Positions 22,661 to 34,087 of a DNA stretch of 64,000 bases are shown here, in pieces. The stretch is taken from positions 134,939,663 through 135,003,662 of the forward strand of contig CM057000.1 of assembly GCA_029891345.1 (NCBI GenBank), read 5' to 3'. Source of the stretch: Dryococelus australis. Taxonomy: Eukaryota > Arthropoda > Insecta > Phasmatodea > Phasmatidae. Numbering within the stretch: the stretch's first letter is position 1; each line of letters opens with the position of its first letter. A program made the position numbers and the translations under genes. A model generated the notes under the pieces. It saw nothing but the letters and a program-made list of their open reading frames with translations. It did no database searches and was not told where the DNA came from.

Positions 22661-25280
22661 CGGCAATGTTTACATTACATTAATCTTTAGCTTTTAGAAT
22701 ATATTGGCGCAGAGCTAAGCTGTAATGACGTAAGTAATTTTTATCTTTTGCGTTTTAGGGATTCCCAGCATTCCTACTGGCAGATACTGGATCCGGGTCT
22801 TCCATTGCGCATGGTTTGTGTCTTTGTGCGCATATTACGTAAAGTATTTCTCGACACTATCTTCAATTAAGTGGATGAGGGAACAGATTTTATTAGATTT
22901 CTAATGTCAATAACTACAAAATATTGCCATGTCATAAGTGAATAAAAGTAATTAGTTTTGATGGTTCTTTAAATGTCCTTTAGAAACTTGTACATCTTCA
23001 AACTCTTTTTAAATGTGTCTCGAACGCACCGAAATGATAGCTTTCGCCGTATGTCTCAAATAAATATAAATATTTCCTCTCGAAGGTTACATATATGTTA
23101 ATGTATTCAAAATAATATTCGTAACAGCGATAAACCAAAATAATCGCACTGAATTTCTTGGATGAAAAATATAATTTATAAGTTACGATAGTGCTAACGT
23201 TAACGTAATAAACTTATGCAAGTAAAATCTGCGATTGAAATTTTTTAAATATTCTAAATGTTGAGGGTTTCAGTGGAGTTATAATGAAGGCACTGCAAGC
23301 ATATAAAATGAATTACAATATTTTGTAAACCGCCCTACTTTGCAAGTCTGCGGCAGTTCTTGTAAATACCATTTGGTTAGCAATATCGTTAACGTTGTGA
23401 CTGGATCAAGAAATACGGTAATAAGTGTTCGATCATCAGAGTAAACTAAATATGAGCACGCGCTATCATTATATTTCTGTGACTTATTAGCATCAGTACG
23501 CAAATGCTTTTAATTTAAAAGTGTAGAAGCAGTGTCGCATTTATTTTAAGTTTATCTAGTTCGCTTAAGCGATAATTTACTTAAAGATACTCTAATTCTT
23601 TTCTAGGAAAATCGATAAATGAATTTCCATCAATATCAATAAGCATGTGTTCAACGCACATCAAGGTGGATACGCAACGAAGTGTGTGTGTTTGCATGCA
23701 TACAGATACACTTGCATGCATTCATATACATGGCAAACGACACGTGTTTACCAAGTGTAAAATTTAAAATGGAGAATTGCAGGGGCGGATACAAAAGAAC
23801 TTTGGTAGGAGGAACGGTGCCGACTAAGGGCTAATATAACTAATTCAAACTCATAGACTTAAAAATGCAATCATCTTGGAGATAAGGTAAAGCAGCCCTG
23901 CTCGTATCACATAGTGAATTATGAAGTACTTCAAAGGCTTTTTTGTTAGAACTTAGTAGCCTACGACTACAGAGACTTCGCTTATAGACTATTCAAGTGG
24001 ATTATAATTGTACACTAAGTGTTCATTTTGTCATTTGATATCAAGATGGTACAGAATTTAGGATGAAATGTGAGACACAATTTTCGAACAGTTGACAGAT
24101 GTAGCGCATTATAATTTTTTTTTCTCTGCGGTGCCATTGTGTAACTTATAAGCACTTAGTGTATGGTACTTTTTCTTTTATCTCTGCTGTAATCATAAAT
24201 CTGTGAGAAACGTAGCGTCAAATCAACAGTTTCTTACTGTCTAGCTTAAACTTTTGAAGGACGGTCACAAAGAATGTAAAACACTGAAAGAAATTAATTA
24301 AGTTTTATACTCTTTAAATTTTTAAACCCACGAAACCACAATGTCTATGAAGCTATGCGCAGCGTTGACAAACTGATAACACGTAACAAATTAAGCAGTG
24401 CATATTTTTCTCAGCGTTTTTTTAAATAGTATAAACTTTTCTTGCACCTGAGCCCGTTAACTTTAACAGAAATAACCGTTCCATGACCGGCTTATCCCAT
24501 GATCATCCCAGAGCTATAACAGTCAGTGAGATTTGAAGTTAAATAGGGTATGCTATCATGAGATACGCTCCTATGAATCTCGGCGGAAATTCGCGCATAT
24601 CAATAGCGTAACATATGGATGGACCTATGTGGATCATGGATCATCTTGATGGAGACAAGGCCTATACACTTCTATAAACGCTCTTCGCGAACATGTCTTC
24701 TTACTAGGCGGGCAAAACCTACTTGCTTTCCGCAGTGGGGCGCAAACCCCAACAGACTTGAACTATTACGGATAACCGGGTGAAGTTTTCACCATAGCAA
24801 CTAGAAACTTCTAGTGAAACTTCTAAAAGTTAGTTAAAGCTGGTTACACAATAGTGCGATGCGTTGCGATGACCGGTAGCAAATAAGGATGAAGCAGACT
24901 CTGTCGCAGCCCGTCGGCGTCGAGTGCGTTGCAAGGAGTTCTTGAGGTGCGATTGTTCGTGTCAGCCTGCGACGGAGAAGAACAATGGACAAGGAGAGTA
25001 AAAACACATTTTTTTATTTATTTTTTTTTTTAATTTTGAAAATGATGAGCGCGTTTACACAGACGTTTTCGTATTTTTTTTTTGTTATTATTGCTGCGTA
25101 GATGTGAAAATAGAAGACAAGGCTTTTTATATATATGGACACTGTCATAAAATTATTTTATTAACATCAAAATAATTATCCTTCGTCTTAATATGTGTCA
25201 TTCCCACTAGTTTTCGTCTCACATCGCGTTAATACTACCCAGTTCTTATCTTCTACCACTTAAAATATAGTTTCAACTTT
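22661..25280. other. Mostly AT-rich; possible short exon-like island near 22759
   Basis: At 22741-22820 a pyrimidine tract ending TTTTAG is followed by about 55 bases of mixed composition and then GTTTGTG, which looks like acceptor-exon-donor, but nothing links it to a gene. A hAT-like terminus CAGGGGCGGATAC at 23780 has no partner. 24840-25000 is GC-rich with GTCGCA/TGCGAT motifs recurring in both orientations. The rest shows nothing. Confidence 0.3.
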
Positions 25281-25453
25281 TTACGCGTATATTTTGTTAC
25301 ATTCGTGAGGTCTGAAAATGTAATTTCCACCCTTAAACCAGCACCACCTCAGATGGAATCCATCGCCGACAGATCGTCGCTCAGTTGTGAAACAGCGGTC
25401 ATCGGTATCGCTTGCGATCAGGCGAGTTTCAGTGCACTCTTTTCGCAGGAAGT
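25281..25453 (-). pseudogene. Helitron Rep fragment, downstream half (fossil)
   Basis: On the minus strand this translates to LRKECTETRLIASDTDD and onward, which resembles the stretch that follows the cysteine/histidine-rich block in Helitron Rep proteins (typically a Phe-Pro-x-Pro, acidic residue, C-x-E-T-R pattern). It starts immediately at the left edge of the LTR retrotransposon. The matching upstream half lies on the same strand at 35491-35797, on the other side of the retrotransposon, and the reading frame is continuous across the inferred empty site. Homology fades by about 25281. Rep normally nicks and joins DNA for rolling-circle transposition; this remnant is far too short to function. 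Confidence 0.6.
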
Positions 25454-26846
25454 TGTAACACTTCAATATTTATGACTTTATAATGATTATTCTATGTCTT
25501 TAAATTTGATTTAAATGCCAAACTTTAATGCAATGTATAACATGATTAGCGTATGTTCAATGCGATATGTATAAAGTTATTTATTTTGACAGTTTTGTTG
25601 TATAAGTTATGTAAGTCTAATGATTATCCATGGTTTCTTTGCATGAGTATTTGTCTTTGTAACAAACACTACCTTTCGTTTTCTCAAAAGCATCAGGCCA
25701 CACCAGCTGGCGTATCACATTTTTTGTCTTTTTGAACAATAGTCTGATAGAACAAAATACTTATTCATTCTAATTTGGGATCAGTGAGAGGCCAGCTACA
25801 AAAGAATTCAGTCCTGAGTATGAGAGATAATCTATAATATTTGATTGGCAAAATCTGATATTTACGACGGAGTTACATAATTATTCACGCACTATCGAAA
25901 TACTGAGCCTATATATGTTTAAAAGAAGAAGTAATTCGACATAAGCTGTACGATGAGCCCTGAAGGAAGGACGGCCCAGTAAAGGAGGACTTCTTGGATT
26001 CGACTTCGACCGAGGGACGACGCGGTGTCTGGGGTTCGGAGAGACAATTCTGTGAGAGGAGTGCTACTGGCTGCGGATTCTGGAGAGGTTCCGATTCTGC
26101 ACCCACCTCCGCTGTTCCGGCCCGCAGAGGACGAGTTCGCTGAGCACCACCCGGAGATGTGCTGTCCGTGGTGAGCGGGAGAGCTGTTCCTGGGTTCTAC
26201 ACCAGTGAAGGATAACTCCATGACATCGGCAGAGTTGCCGTTAATTTCCGCTATCGACACAGCTAAGTCGTATTTTTCCTCAAGCAAATGTAAACGTATT
26301 TATGACACCAGAACTAGCAAAGTCAGATGTAGGTAAATCGGTTGATGTGCAATGTGCAGGCTGGTGTTGCTTGTAATTTTGAGAATTAGTATATTATAAT
26401 AATTCGTAACTAAATTTCTGCAAAGTACAATTTAAGTTTGAATTGGTTTAGTTCATCAGTATTAAAATCAAAGTAATTTTATTCGTTTCTATTGATTTAC
26501 TTGAGTTAAGACTTCTCTGTTTATTAGAATTAATGATCCAATTGTTTCTTACTATAGAGGTAATGGAAATTTGGATGAATACACCGATTTTTTAGCGAGG
26601 CAGCATAGAGTTCAGCCGGGGTATATCATTAATATAACATATCAGACTCACTCACATATACAACGATATACTATCATTACATTACACATTCTTATCTTAT
26701 ATTACATGTGTCAGAAATAATATTTTATAGCCAATGAGATTGGCCGTAATATTGTAACACATGTAACAGATGTTACACTATTAACTTGAACGCCCAAACG
26801 TGTGGTTATAAATTCTCCACTCATTGTGTCTATTTAACACATGACA
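25454..26846 (+). repeat. 5' LTR
   Basis: 1393 bp, paired with 34088-35486. It starts TGTAACACTTCAATATTTAT and ends near ACACATGACA. The outer left boundary is confirmed by the Helitron reading frame interrupted there. The LTR is long for the group. Its GC-rich middle (about 25960-26290) carries a minus-strand open frame of 122 codons (25919-26287) that is also open in the 3' LTR. Confidence 0.92.
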
Positions 26847-26860
26847 TAATTAATTTTGTC

Positions 26861-26876
26861 TACCCAACGTGAAGGC
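26861..26876 (+). promoter_or_regulatory. Possible primer binding site
   Basis: CCCAACGTG at 26863-26871 matches the middle of the CGCCCAACGTGGGG-type primer binding site seen in many invertebrate LTR elements, but the flanking bases are diverged and it lies about 14 bases past the LTR end instead of directly beside it. The assignment is tentative. Confidence 0.3.
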
Positions 26877-26990
26877 TGCGGAATTTAAGCCCACGATAAC
26901 CAGATATTACCATACTGCTGCTCACAGAAAGAAATATTCATAACTTACATAGAGAAACCAGAGTAGAGTCTCTTATTCTGTGGAATCTAT

Positions 26991-29037
26991 ATGAGTCGAG
27001 AAACGAGGACTGCATATTATTTGCGAAACACTGCCGCCATAGATTATAAGAAATTGGAGTATCGCGCGGATAATATGATGGCAGGAATAAGTACACCGAC
27101 AGATGTGTTAGTTTCAAGCGACATGGAGGGTAATTTAGTAAGTCAGGTGGCTAACCCAGATCAGAAAACGGAACAAACGGGAGATTTATCGTCTACCCCT
27201 TCGGAGATGTCGATAATGTAACAGTTGATCTTGTTATTAAGGAACAATCTGGAGAAATTCGTGAAATTATTGAATGGATGGCTAGAGAAATTTGCGAAAG
27301 TAAGAAACAAATGTCACGAGAAATTCATGAAAGTAACGAACAGACCGAAAGGCGATTAAATGAACGGATGGCGCAAGGATTTAAATAGTTCTGATAGGCT
27401 TTGGTCAAACAAAGGGAGTCCTTCCAGAGCACTCTCACTATGCAAATTTCTCAATTAAGCCAAACAATGACTGACAGTATATCGCAGATACGACAGGAGA
27501 TAAAAACTGTGAACCAGGAATTAGCGCATACATCAGACGCTTTACGGGAAGAGATAGCGAACAACCGAACGGAGTTAGCAGCAGCGGTGGAAAGCTGCAA
27601 ACAACGAATAGTTACCATAGAAAACAACTCGGTAGAGTTGGAAGGTAAACTTTCTTCCCAACTGAATTATTTTGGCTGGTAGACAGAACAGAAATGCGAA
27701 CGTACCGGAGCATTAATTCGAGGGGAAAGAGAAAGAAACGAGTCGAAATTTGACCTGGTGGGGGAACAGATACATTATGTCACAGATAAAATCGACAGTG
27801 TTCGTAAATCTATGGGTGAATTGAAGTTAGATAACAACAGTTCCATGTCAATACTCGTAGACGATGTAAACGGTCATATATCGTTTCCAAAACGACCGGA
27901 ACGGACGGAGTCCGAACGCCCCGTTAACGACACATCCGCCATGGGGTCATTGAACACACTGCTCCACCACCCGAGTAATATGTGGGCTGACCAAATGCCT
28001 ACGTTCGAGGGTAAATCCGGAGAAAACCCGGTAAATTTTCTGAATAATTTTGAAAAGTATTCTCAGCTATTTAACTTGAATGATAAGGACAAACTAAAGT
28101 TGCATAGCTTTGAGTTAAAAATCTACTGCGTATTACTGATGGGGTATATATAAGACAGACTAGTAGTTACAATGATTTTAAAGAGAAATTCTTAGCGAAC
28201 TTCTGGAGTAGGAAAGTGCAAGGAAATATTCGCTCACAACTAAATGCCGAGAGGTTTTGGACAGGCAAGGGCAAGCCACTCGAGGAACATCCGGCTGACA
28301 TATACGAGCGTTCTCGTAATTTGTATCCCCCGGTATCGGATGAAGAGTTCATAGCAATGTCTCTGGGGCAGTTACCCTTCAAGTACCAAGCGCATTGGGC
28401 AGGACGGAATGACGGTTGCCTTGTGACGTTTAGAGAAGAACTACCCGCGTTCGACGCTATCGAGAAATCGCAAAGACAATACGGAAATCGAGTTAGCCAG
28501 AATACTACTAAGCCCTATCATGCATCTCCCCTGTACCAAGGGAATTCGAACCGAAATTACAATTGACACACTAGATACGGCAGGAATCCTCATGTCAGTA
28601 CTATTGGTACAAGGCAGGATTACCAACATGGTGATAGATATCCAAGGAATCCACAGATGTCGTACAAAGGCATTAGCTCTTACGTTAGAGGAAACCGCCA
28701 GAACTACAGGCGGAAGCCGTATGACGGTAAAAATCGCGACATTAGGGAAACAAACGGCGACTACGATGCACGATAGCCTCACGTACGGGAAAGTAATGTA
28801 TCCGACGGTCGAGCCGAACAACGTACAAGTCAGAGAGAAAAGTCGCCAAGGAGAATGGACGAAAGGCATGAGCCAGGTCAAAGAATCAATAATTCCAGCC
28901 CGCGGTCGCTGCGCTCTTCGCGTTTTCAAAATCTAGAGCATCAGGGCTCCACTCGACCCTCGCACGCCTTCCTTTGCGCCGATGCCGCAACAGCAGCACA
29001 TGGACGAAGGACAGACGGTAAATGGATACGGGAATAA
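26991..29037 (+). pseudogene. gag: gag, fragmented
   Basis: Several frames together cover a Ty3-type gag. The first (26991-27221) has no known domain. The frame then shifts into a Glu/Arg/Ile-rich coiled coil (about 27222-27387, ended by a stop), then 27401-27682, also helical with QISQLSQTMTDSISQIRQEI. 27758-28153 contains MPTFEGKSGENPVNFLNNFE, the conserved start of the insect Ty3 capsid region, and 28141-28566 continues it with a YNDFKEKF and PADIYERSRNL segment after a frameshift and probable small deletion. The 3' part (28520-29037) is basic and Arg/Ser-rich. No CCHC knuckle is visible. Gag would form the particle; at least three frame breaks and a stop make it non-functional. Confidence 0.85.
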
Positions 29038-29127
29038 TAGAGATAATCGGTTAAACTACTAGAGGTCAGGGAATACGGATCCCCATCGCTGGCCTTAGCA
29101 AACACTGTACTTTCCGAGGGTTCCAAC

Positions 29128-29700
29128 ATGCACACAAGTATTAGCTTATCTAACACCACGGATGAAGATGAAACAAATTTACCTGCACATGTAGTAGTAC
29201 AAGTGGTATCATTGGAACAAAGTGACAGGGAATTCTTACTTTCTGAGCCAGTTGACGAACCAGAGAACTCGCATGAAATTTTGTGTCCTGAATTATTTTT
29301 GAAAGTATTTGATATACAGATATCTGTTTTACTGGATAGTGGAGCCGAAGTTAGTTGTGTTTCAGAAAAATTGTGTGATGATATTGTAGCCATGGTACAA
29401 GCTTTACTTAGTGTTCCTGTACCTCGTTTGAGAATTATAGGTGCCATTTTTAAATCTAGTACAATTATTAATCGACAGGTACTGCCTGTTATTAAGGGTT
29501 TAGGAAGCCCAAAACTTGTGTCAGCCTTAGTCATCAAAGGACTGCCAAAACCACTTATATTGGGCGTGGATTTGATGTCAAAATACCAGGTGAAACTTGA
29601 TTTCGGTGGTTGTATGATTAGTACCACAGAAACCAATGATCGCATTGTATCATTTCCATATAATTGGAAAGTTTCTGATTGTTTCTTCAATTTAATCTGA
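29128..29700 (+). CDS. pro: Aspartic protease domain of pol, open
   Basis: This 190-residue frame is one of the two best-preserved parts of the element. The active-site motif is LLDSGAEVSC, with the catalytic Asp at residue 70 followed by Ser-Gly-Ala (D-S/T-G class), and the second conserved block is LILGVDLM at residues 143-150, typical of retropepsins of Ty3-type elements. The enzyme works as a dimer to cut the Gag-Pol precursor. The first 50 residues are acidic and are probably linker between Gag and protease. The ATG is simply the first in the frame; in the living element the domain was probably made by frameshift from gag. The frame stops at 29700, before RT, so even this part is cut off from the rest of pol. 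Confidence 0.85.
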   Translation: MHTSISLSNTTDEDETNLPAHVVVQVVSLEQSDREFLLSEPVDEPENSHEILCPELFLKVFDIQISVLLDSGAEVSCVSEKLCDDIVAMVQALLSVPVPRLRIIGAIFKSSTIINRQVLPVIKGLGSPKLVSALVIKGLPKPLILGVDLMSKYQVKLDFGGCMISTTETNDRIVSFPYNWKVSDCFFNLI

Positions 29701-29809
29701 AAGGAATGGTTTCCCATAAATCGCCCTTTTATAAAGTCTTGTGAGACCGAAAAATTAGGGCCAATTCAAAAAGCAGTTTCCAGTATTGGAAACCTGTCGT
29801 ACGAGCAAA

Positions 29810-30660
29810 TAAATTAATTCCAACATTTACTTTTTGCACACCAGCAAACATTTTCTGAGAGACCAGGGAGAAATAAAATTTTTCAAGCCAACATAGAGGT
29901 AACACCAGGCGAACCATTTCACTGCCGTTCATATCCCATACCGGCTAAGTTTATGCAGGGGGCGGAAGTGTATTTAAAGCAAACGTTAGAAAGGAATAAA
30001 ATTAAACACTCCTCCAGTCCATACGCAAATCCGATGGCGTGCGTAAAGGAAAAAGATAGCTCCGTAAGATTGTGTCTAGATTCCAGACGCAGTAATCAAT
30101 AACAGTCAAGGCGAGAGGAAGCCCACGTCCTACTGAGTAATTATTAAGGCTGTATGACGGTCTTAAGTACATGAGCACCATAGATTTAACTCACGGCTAC
30201 TGGCAAATTCCGTTAGAGGAGAATTCAAAACAATACACCGCTTTCCTATTCCGAAATCAACACTATAACATCCAAGTACTTCCATTAGGCCTTTGCAATG
30301 CTGTAGCTCAGTTTACGCAGTGAATGAATCTGACTTTGGGAGAGAGTTGCGCAGAGTTGGCTAGATCCTATGTAGACGATATTCTCATCACTTGGCCTAC
30401 TTTAGAAACACACCTGGTACATATTAATGTAGTATTTCACCAGCTCGCTGCTGCGGGGATGACAGTAAATCTTCGAAAATATTTGTTTTGCGGGGAAGAG
30501 GTTCCATTCCTGGGACATATCATCATTCCTGGAGACATAGAAACTGCACCCGAAAAATTGATTGCGATAACTCATTTTCCAGTACCCCGCAATGTAAAAC
30601 AACTTAGAGCGTTTTTGGGAGTAGTTTAATTCTACCGAAACTATTCAAATCAGGTAGCCA
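29810..30660 (+). pseudogene. pol: Reverse transcriptase domain, interrupted
   Basis: Translating in shifting frames gives successive RT blocks: FSERPGR and GEPFHCRSYPIP at about 29850-29950, SSSPYANPMACVKEKDSSVR at about 30011-30070, then after a stop (near 30101) and a frame change, STIDLTHGYWQIPLEENSKQ (about 30175-30235), LPLGLCNAVAQFTQ ending in a stop at 30321-30323, and SYVDDILI at about 30367-30390. YVDD is the catalytic core with both metal-binding Asp residues present. The frame continues to PRNVKQLRAFLGVV and stops at 30629. The connection to RNase H is shorter than usual by a few dozen residues, suggesting a deletion. The domain copied element RNA into DNA. Confidence 0.9.
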
Positions 30661-30668
30661 GTACCGCT

Positions 30669-31133
30669 TTGCCATTGTTTGAGTTGTTAAGGTACATTGA
30701 CGAACAAGTTATCCATCACCTTCGACAAGGTTTAGATTACCGCCTCTACACGGATGCCTCAGTGTACGCTTTAGGTGCTAGACTAGCCCAGTGTGACCAA
30801 CACGGAAAAGAGAAAACAGTAGCCATGGCAAGTCGAACTCTCAGCAAAACTGAAAAGAACTATACGGTTACGGAAAAGGAGATGTTGGGAATAATATGGC
30901 GCCTGCAGAAGTTTCGCGACCTTCTGCTAGGAGATAAAGTGATACTACACACCGACCACCAGGCACTTTTGAGTTTGCGAGTAGGTAGAATTTTTAGCAG
31001 TCGCCTAAACAAGTGGGCCCTTTTAATTCAGGAATTCGACATTGAATACCGCCACATCAAGGGTTCAAATAATGTTATTGCCGATGTGTTAAGCAGGATG
31101 CCTGATGAAGATGTGCTACAGCAGGATAAGTAG
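30669..31133 (+). CDS. pol: RNase H domain of pol, open
   Basis: This 154-residue frame carries the Ty3-type RNase H. The catalytic pattern is present: TDAS with Asp at residue 29, TEKE at residues 68-71, TDHQAL with Asp at residue 96, and the final Asp in VIADVLSR at residue 139. The enzyme removes the RNA strand from the RNA-DNA hybrid. In the living element this was part of one polyprotein; here it is isolated by a stop just upstream (30627-30629) and ends at a stop before integrase. Residues 1-25 are the tail of the RT connection. Confidence 0.9.
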   Translation: MPLFELLRYIDEQVIHHLRQGLDYRLYTDASVYALGARLAQCDQHGKEKTVAMASRTLSKTEKNYTVTEKEMLGIIWRLQKFRDLLLGDKVILHTDHQALLSLRVGRIFSSRLNKWALLIQEFDIEYRHIKGSNNVIADVLSRMPDEDVLQQDK

Positions 31134-31268
31134 CAAAACGAGTATTTCGTCATTCCGATGAGAAAATCACCATTGTCCAAGGGCGTGTGGGAAGAAAATC
31201 TAAAGAATTTGGCTACCGAACAACAAGATGACACATTTTGTAGCGAAGTATTCGAAAAGCTAGCACAA

Positions 31269-32436
31269 TTACCTTAAGATCACCCGTTACACATAGTGTA
31301 TTGCAAAACAGATTATGGAATTTTATTTTATAGTAGTAGGATCAGGAAACACTTCGAGCAAGAGTGGAAACCGATCATTCCAGAAAAACTGCAACTGAAA
31401 TTAGTACTCGATGCGCATGAAATGCCAGGGCAAATTGGAATCCGGAAGACTTATGAGGCACTCCGACGACTGTTCTTTTTCAAACAAATGCAACCACTAG
31501 TAACAAAGACGGTACGAACATGTGATTTATCTCAGAATTGCAAGCATGCTCAAGAGCACTTGATAGGAGAATTGCAGCCTATCATGCCAGGAAAACCTTA
31601 GAATTTAGTGTTCGTAGATCTATTCCGTCTTTTACTGCAGTCAAAAGATAAAGTGTCCTATGTGTTCGTAATGACAGACATATTCTCCAAATGCACTAAA
31701 TACAGGCAAATGCACATACAGTACTGGCGAAACTAAAAGCTTTCATAAAAGAAGTAGGACGACCAAGATATTTTTCTGTCAGACAAGGGAACTCAATTCA
31801 CGGGAAAGATATGGCAGGCAGGTACAAGGAAGCTGAACGTGTTACCTACCTCGTCCTCTGTAAGATATATAAGAGGAAACCCCGTCGAGCGAAGAATGAA
31901 ATTTGTACGAAATATGCTAAGGATTCTGTGTCACAGGTCACACCATAACTGGAGAGATAAGCTACCACATATCTAAAATGTCATGAACAATACAGTGAAT
32001 GAATCGCCCACCATAACCTCTCTGGAATCACTGACAGGCCGGAGATCAGAGATCTTTAATATGTCTAGGTTACCGGCACTTCCACAATCGACTCAAAGAA
32101 ACCGAAGACAAGACAGAAGAAGAAAAACAAGAACTATTCGAGTTCGCCAAGAAGAAGTTAATTCTAGCAGCTGATCGACGCCGCAAGTATGCGAAGCAGT
32201 CACGGAAGAAGAAGTTAAGTGTAGGTTAATTGGTTTTAATAAGAGCACATTGTATCAGTAGAGCTTGGGAATTTATTTCCAAGAAGTTGATGTCACTCTA
32301 CGACGGTCCAGTAAAGGGATCTAAGATAATGAACAACACCTGTTATGAAGTGGTTTGTCCAGACACTGGCAAGGTCCTAGGACACTATAATATCATGACT
32401 CTGAGAGAATATCAATCTCCTGTTACACAGGTATAG
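31269..32436 (+). pseudogene. pol: Integrase, degraded
   Basis: The N-terminal zinc-binding part is at about 31410-31560: the first His is present in DAHEMPGQIG, but the usual second His reads Gln (GQ for GH), and the C-x2-C pair reads C-D-L-S-Q-N-C, so the HHCC site is damaged. Past a stop at about 31599, the catalytic core shows VFVDLF (first Asp, about 31607-31624), SDKGTQFTG (second Asp, near 31781-31807) and NPVERRMK (Glu, near 31881-31904) in different frames. The C-terminal part (32230-32436) has YDGPVKGSK and GKVLGHYNIMTLREY, typical of the integrase tail. The protein would insert element DNA into the host genome; stops and shifts abolish it. Confidence 0.88.
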
Positions 32437-34087
32437 AGGAAAAATTCGAAAGACAAAGCAAATATATAGACGCTGAGAAATAATGTTGTTGAGTAATTAT
32501 TGAAGTTTATTGCAGTGAAGAATTGTCGCTAACTGCGGATTTAATAATATAATTATTATATGGGCACACCTTTGTTCATTGATGTGGAAAGGATTTAATC
32601 ATGCGTAGCTGAAAGCCGCTAAAATATGATATAATTTGTTCCATGTCAAATGTGTATATTGTAATTTATTTGTGCCCTGTATTCCTTTGTTTGCCACATA
32701 GAGAATAATTCACTTTAGAAGATTGTTAATGTATGTAAAGAGTTCCAGCTTTTTTCTCCTTATGTTTTGCCTTCCAATGATGAGAGAATAAAACCTGTGG
32801 AAAAGGATGGAAGCGATGTTATTGAGAAAGATGTAATTTGCTATACTCAATCATAAAACCACTAAGTTCATAACAGTAACGAAGGTAACCAAATATAGTA
32901 ATCAACCAATGCTGAATGCTCTGTTTTGAAACACGCAGTTTGTATGTTGAAAGTCTGACCAAAAATAAATAAAAGCTGCAATGAGTAAGCAAACTACTGA
33001 CTGCAAGTGTTGCTAGAATTAAACGCAAACTTAGAAAAGGAAAACACATGCAAGGTTTCATTCGTAGGATCTTCTGAATAAATACATATTTAATTGTTTT
33101 TGATTATGTTCTTCATAAAACTCCTATTTTAGATGTCTTCGAATTGTTTGATTGTTTTTCTTTTGACACACATATCAGTTATGCTCTTGAACCAAGGTTT
33201 CAGAAATAAATGTTGTATAGATGTAAGATTAATAAACATCGATGAAGTTTCATGTTTTCTTTAATAATTTTTCTTATGAAAGTAGTATTATATTATGGTG
33301 ACCTGATAAAATTTTCAGATATTTTTAGAAACCGATAGTAGTCAATTATGGTCAACACTGGTCTGTACAGTTGTGACATCTTATGATTGCCAAGATTGAT
33401 TAATGAACTTTAAATGAGAAAAGAGGTGACATTTGCATGTTAGCTAAAAGAGCACTGACTTTACATCGACATATTTTGCCTGAAAGACACTTCTATAAAC
33501 GAGTGCAAAGTGTGAAAAGAATAATATAACCAGAAACTTTCAATAAGTGTCAGCCGAAGGAAAAACATTTTTTTTTTTTTGTTAAGCCAAGACAAATAGA
33601 ATACGCATGAACTGAAAAGTGAACGAATTGTTGGTAGAAGTTGTAATGATAAATAATTTAAAACTTGAACTGGAAACTTTAACAAGTTACAGCCGAGAAG
33701 GTTAAAGTGAGGCAGGAGCTACCCACCAGCTCAACTCATCTGCGCCAGCTGAGACGAATGTTCGAGGACTCTAAGATTGATCGGAGCAAGGACATCTCTA
33801 CTGATGATGGAGATGGTGACAAATTTTATTCAGAGAGATAAGACTTTGATACTCCATAATTTGATATTAATCCATGTTGACTTAAAAAAAATTTAAGATA
33901 CATGGCTAAGCTAAATGAACATTTTTTTTGTGTAGAATTGTTACATTATTAGTTTTCTTTTTAGGTATTTACTTATAAATGATGAAATGATATATAATCT
34001 TAATTGCTAAATGGAGTGTTACATTAATATTAATAAATTCTAACCCAGCTGACTTGTCAAAACTGTGTCAAAATGTAGCGGAACTTC
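32437..34087 (+). other. Non-coding 3' internal region of the LTR element
   Basis: About 1.65 kb lies between the end of integrase and the 3' LTR. It is AT-rich and holds no open frame above 80 codons. No envelope-type signal, furin site or membrane segment was recognised. The expected polypurine tract directly before the 3' LTR is not evident (the bases there are mixed), so it is either eroded or atypical. Confidence 0.6.

Noticed and set aside
22741..22820. Acceptor-exon-donor island
   Set aside because: Signals are short and common by chance; no flanking exons or open frame support it, so it is mentioned only in the gap description.
23780..23795. Start of a hAT element (CAGGGGCGGATAC)
   Set aside because: No matching inverted end was found downstream.
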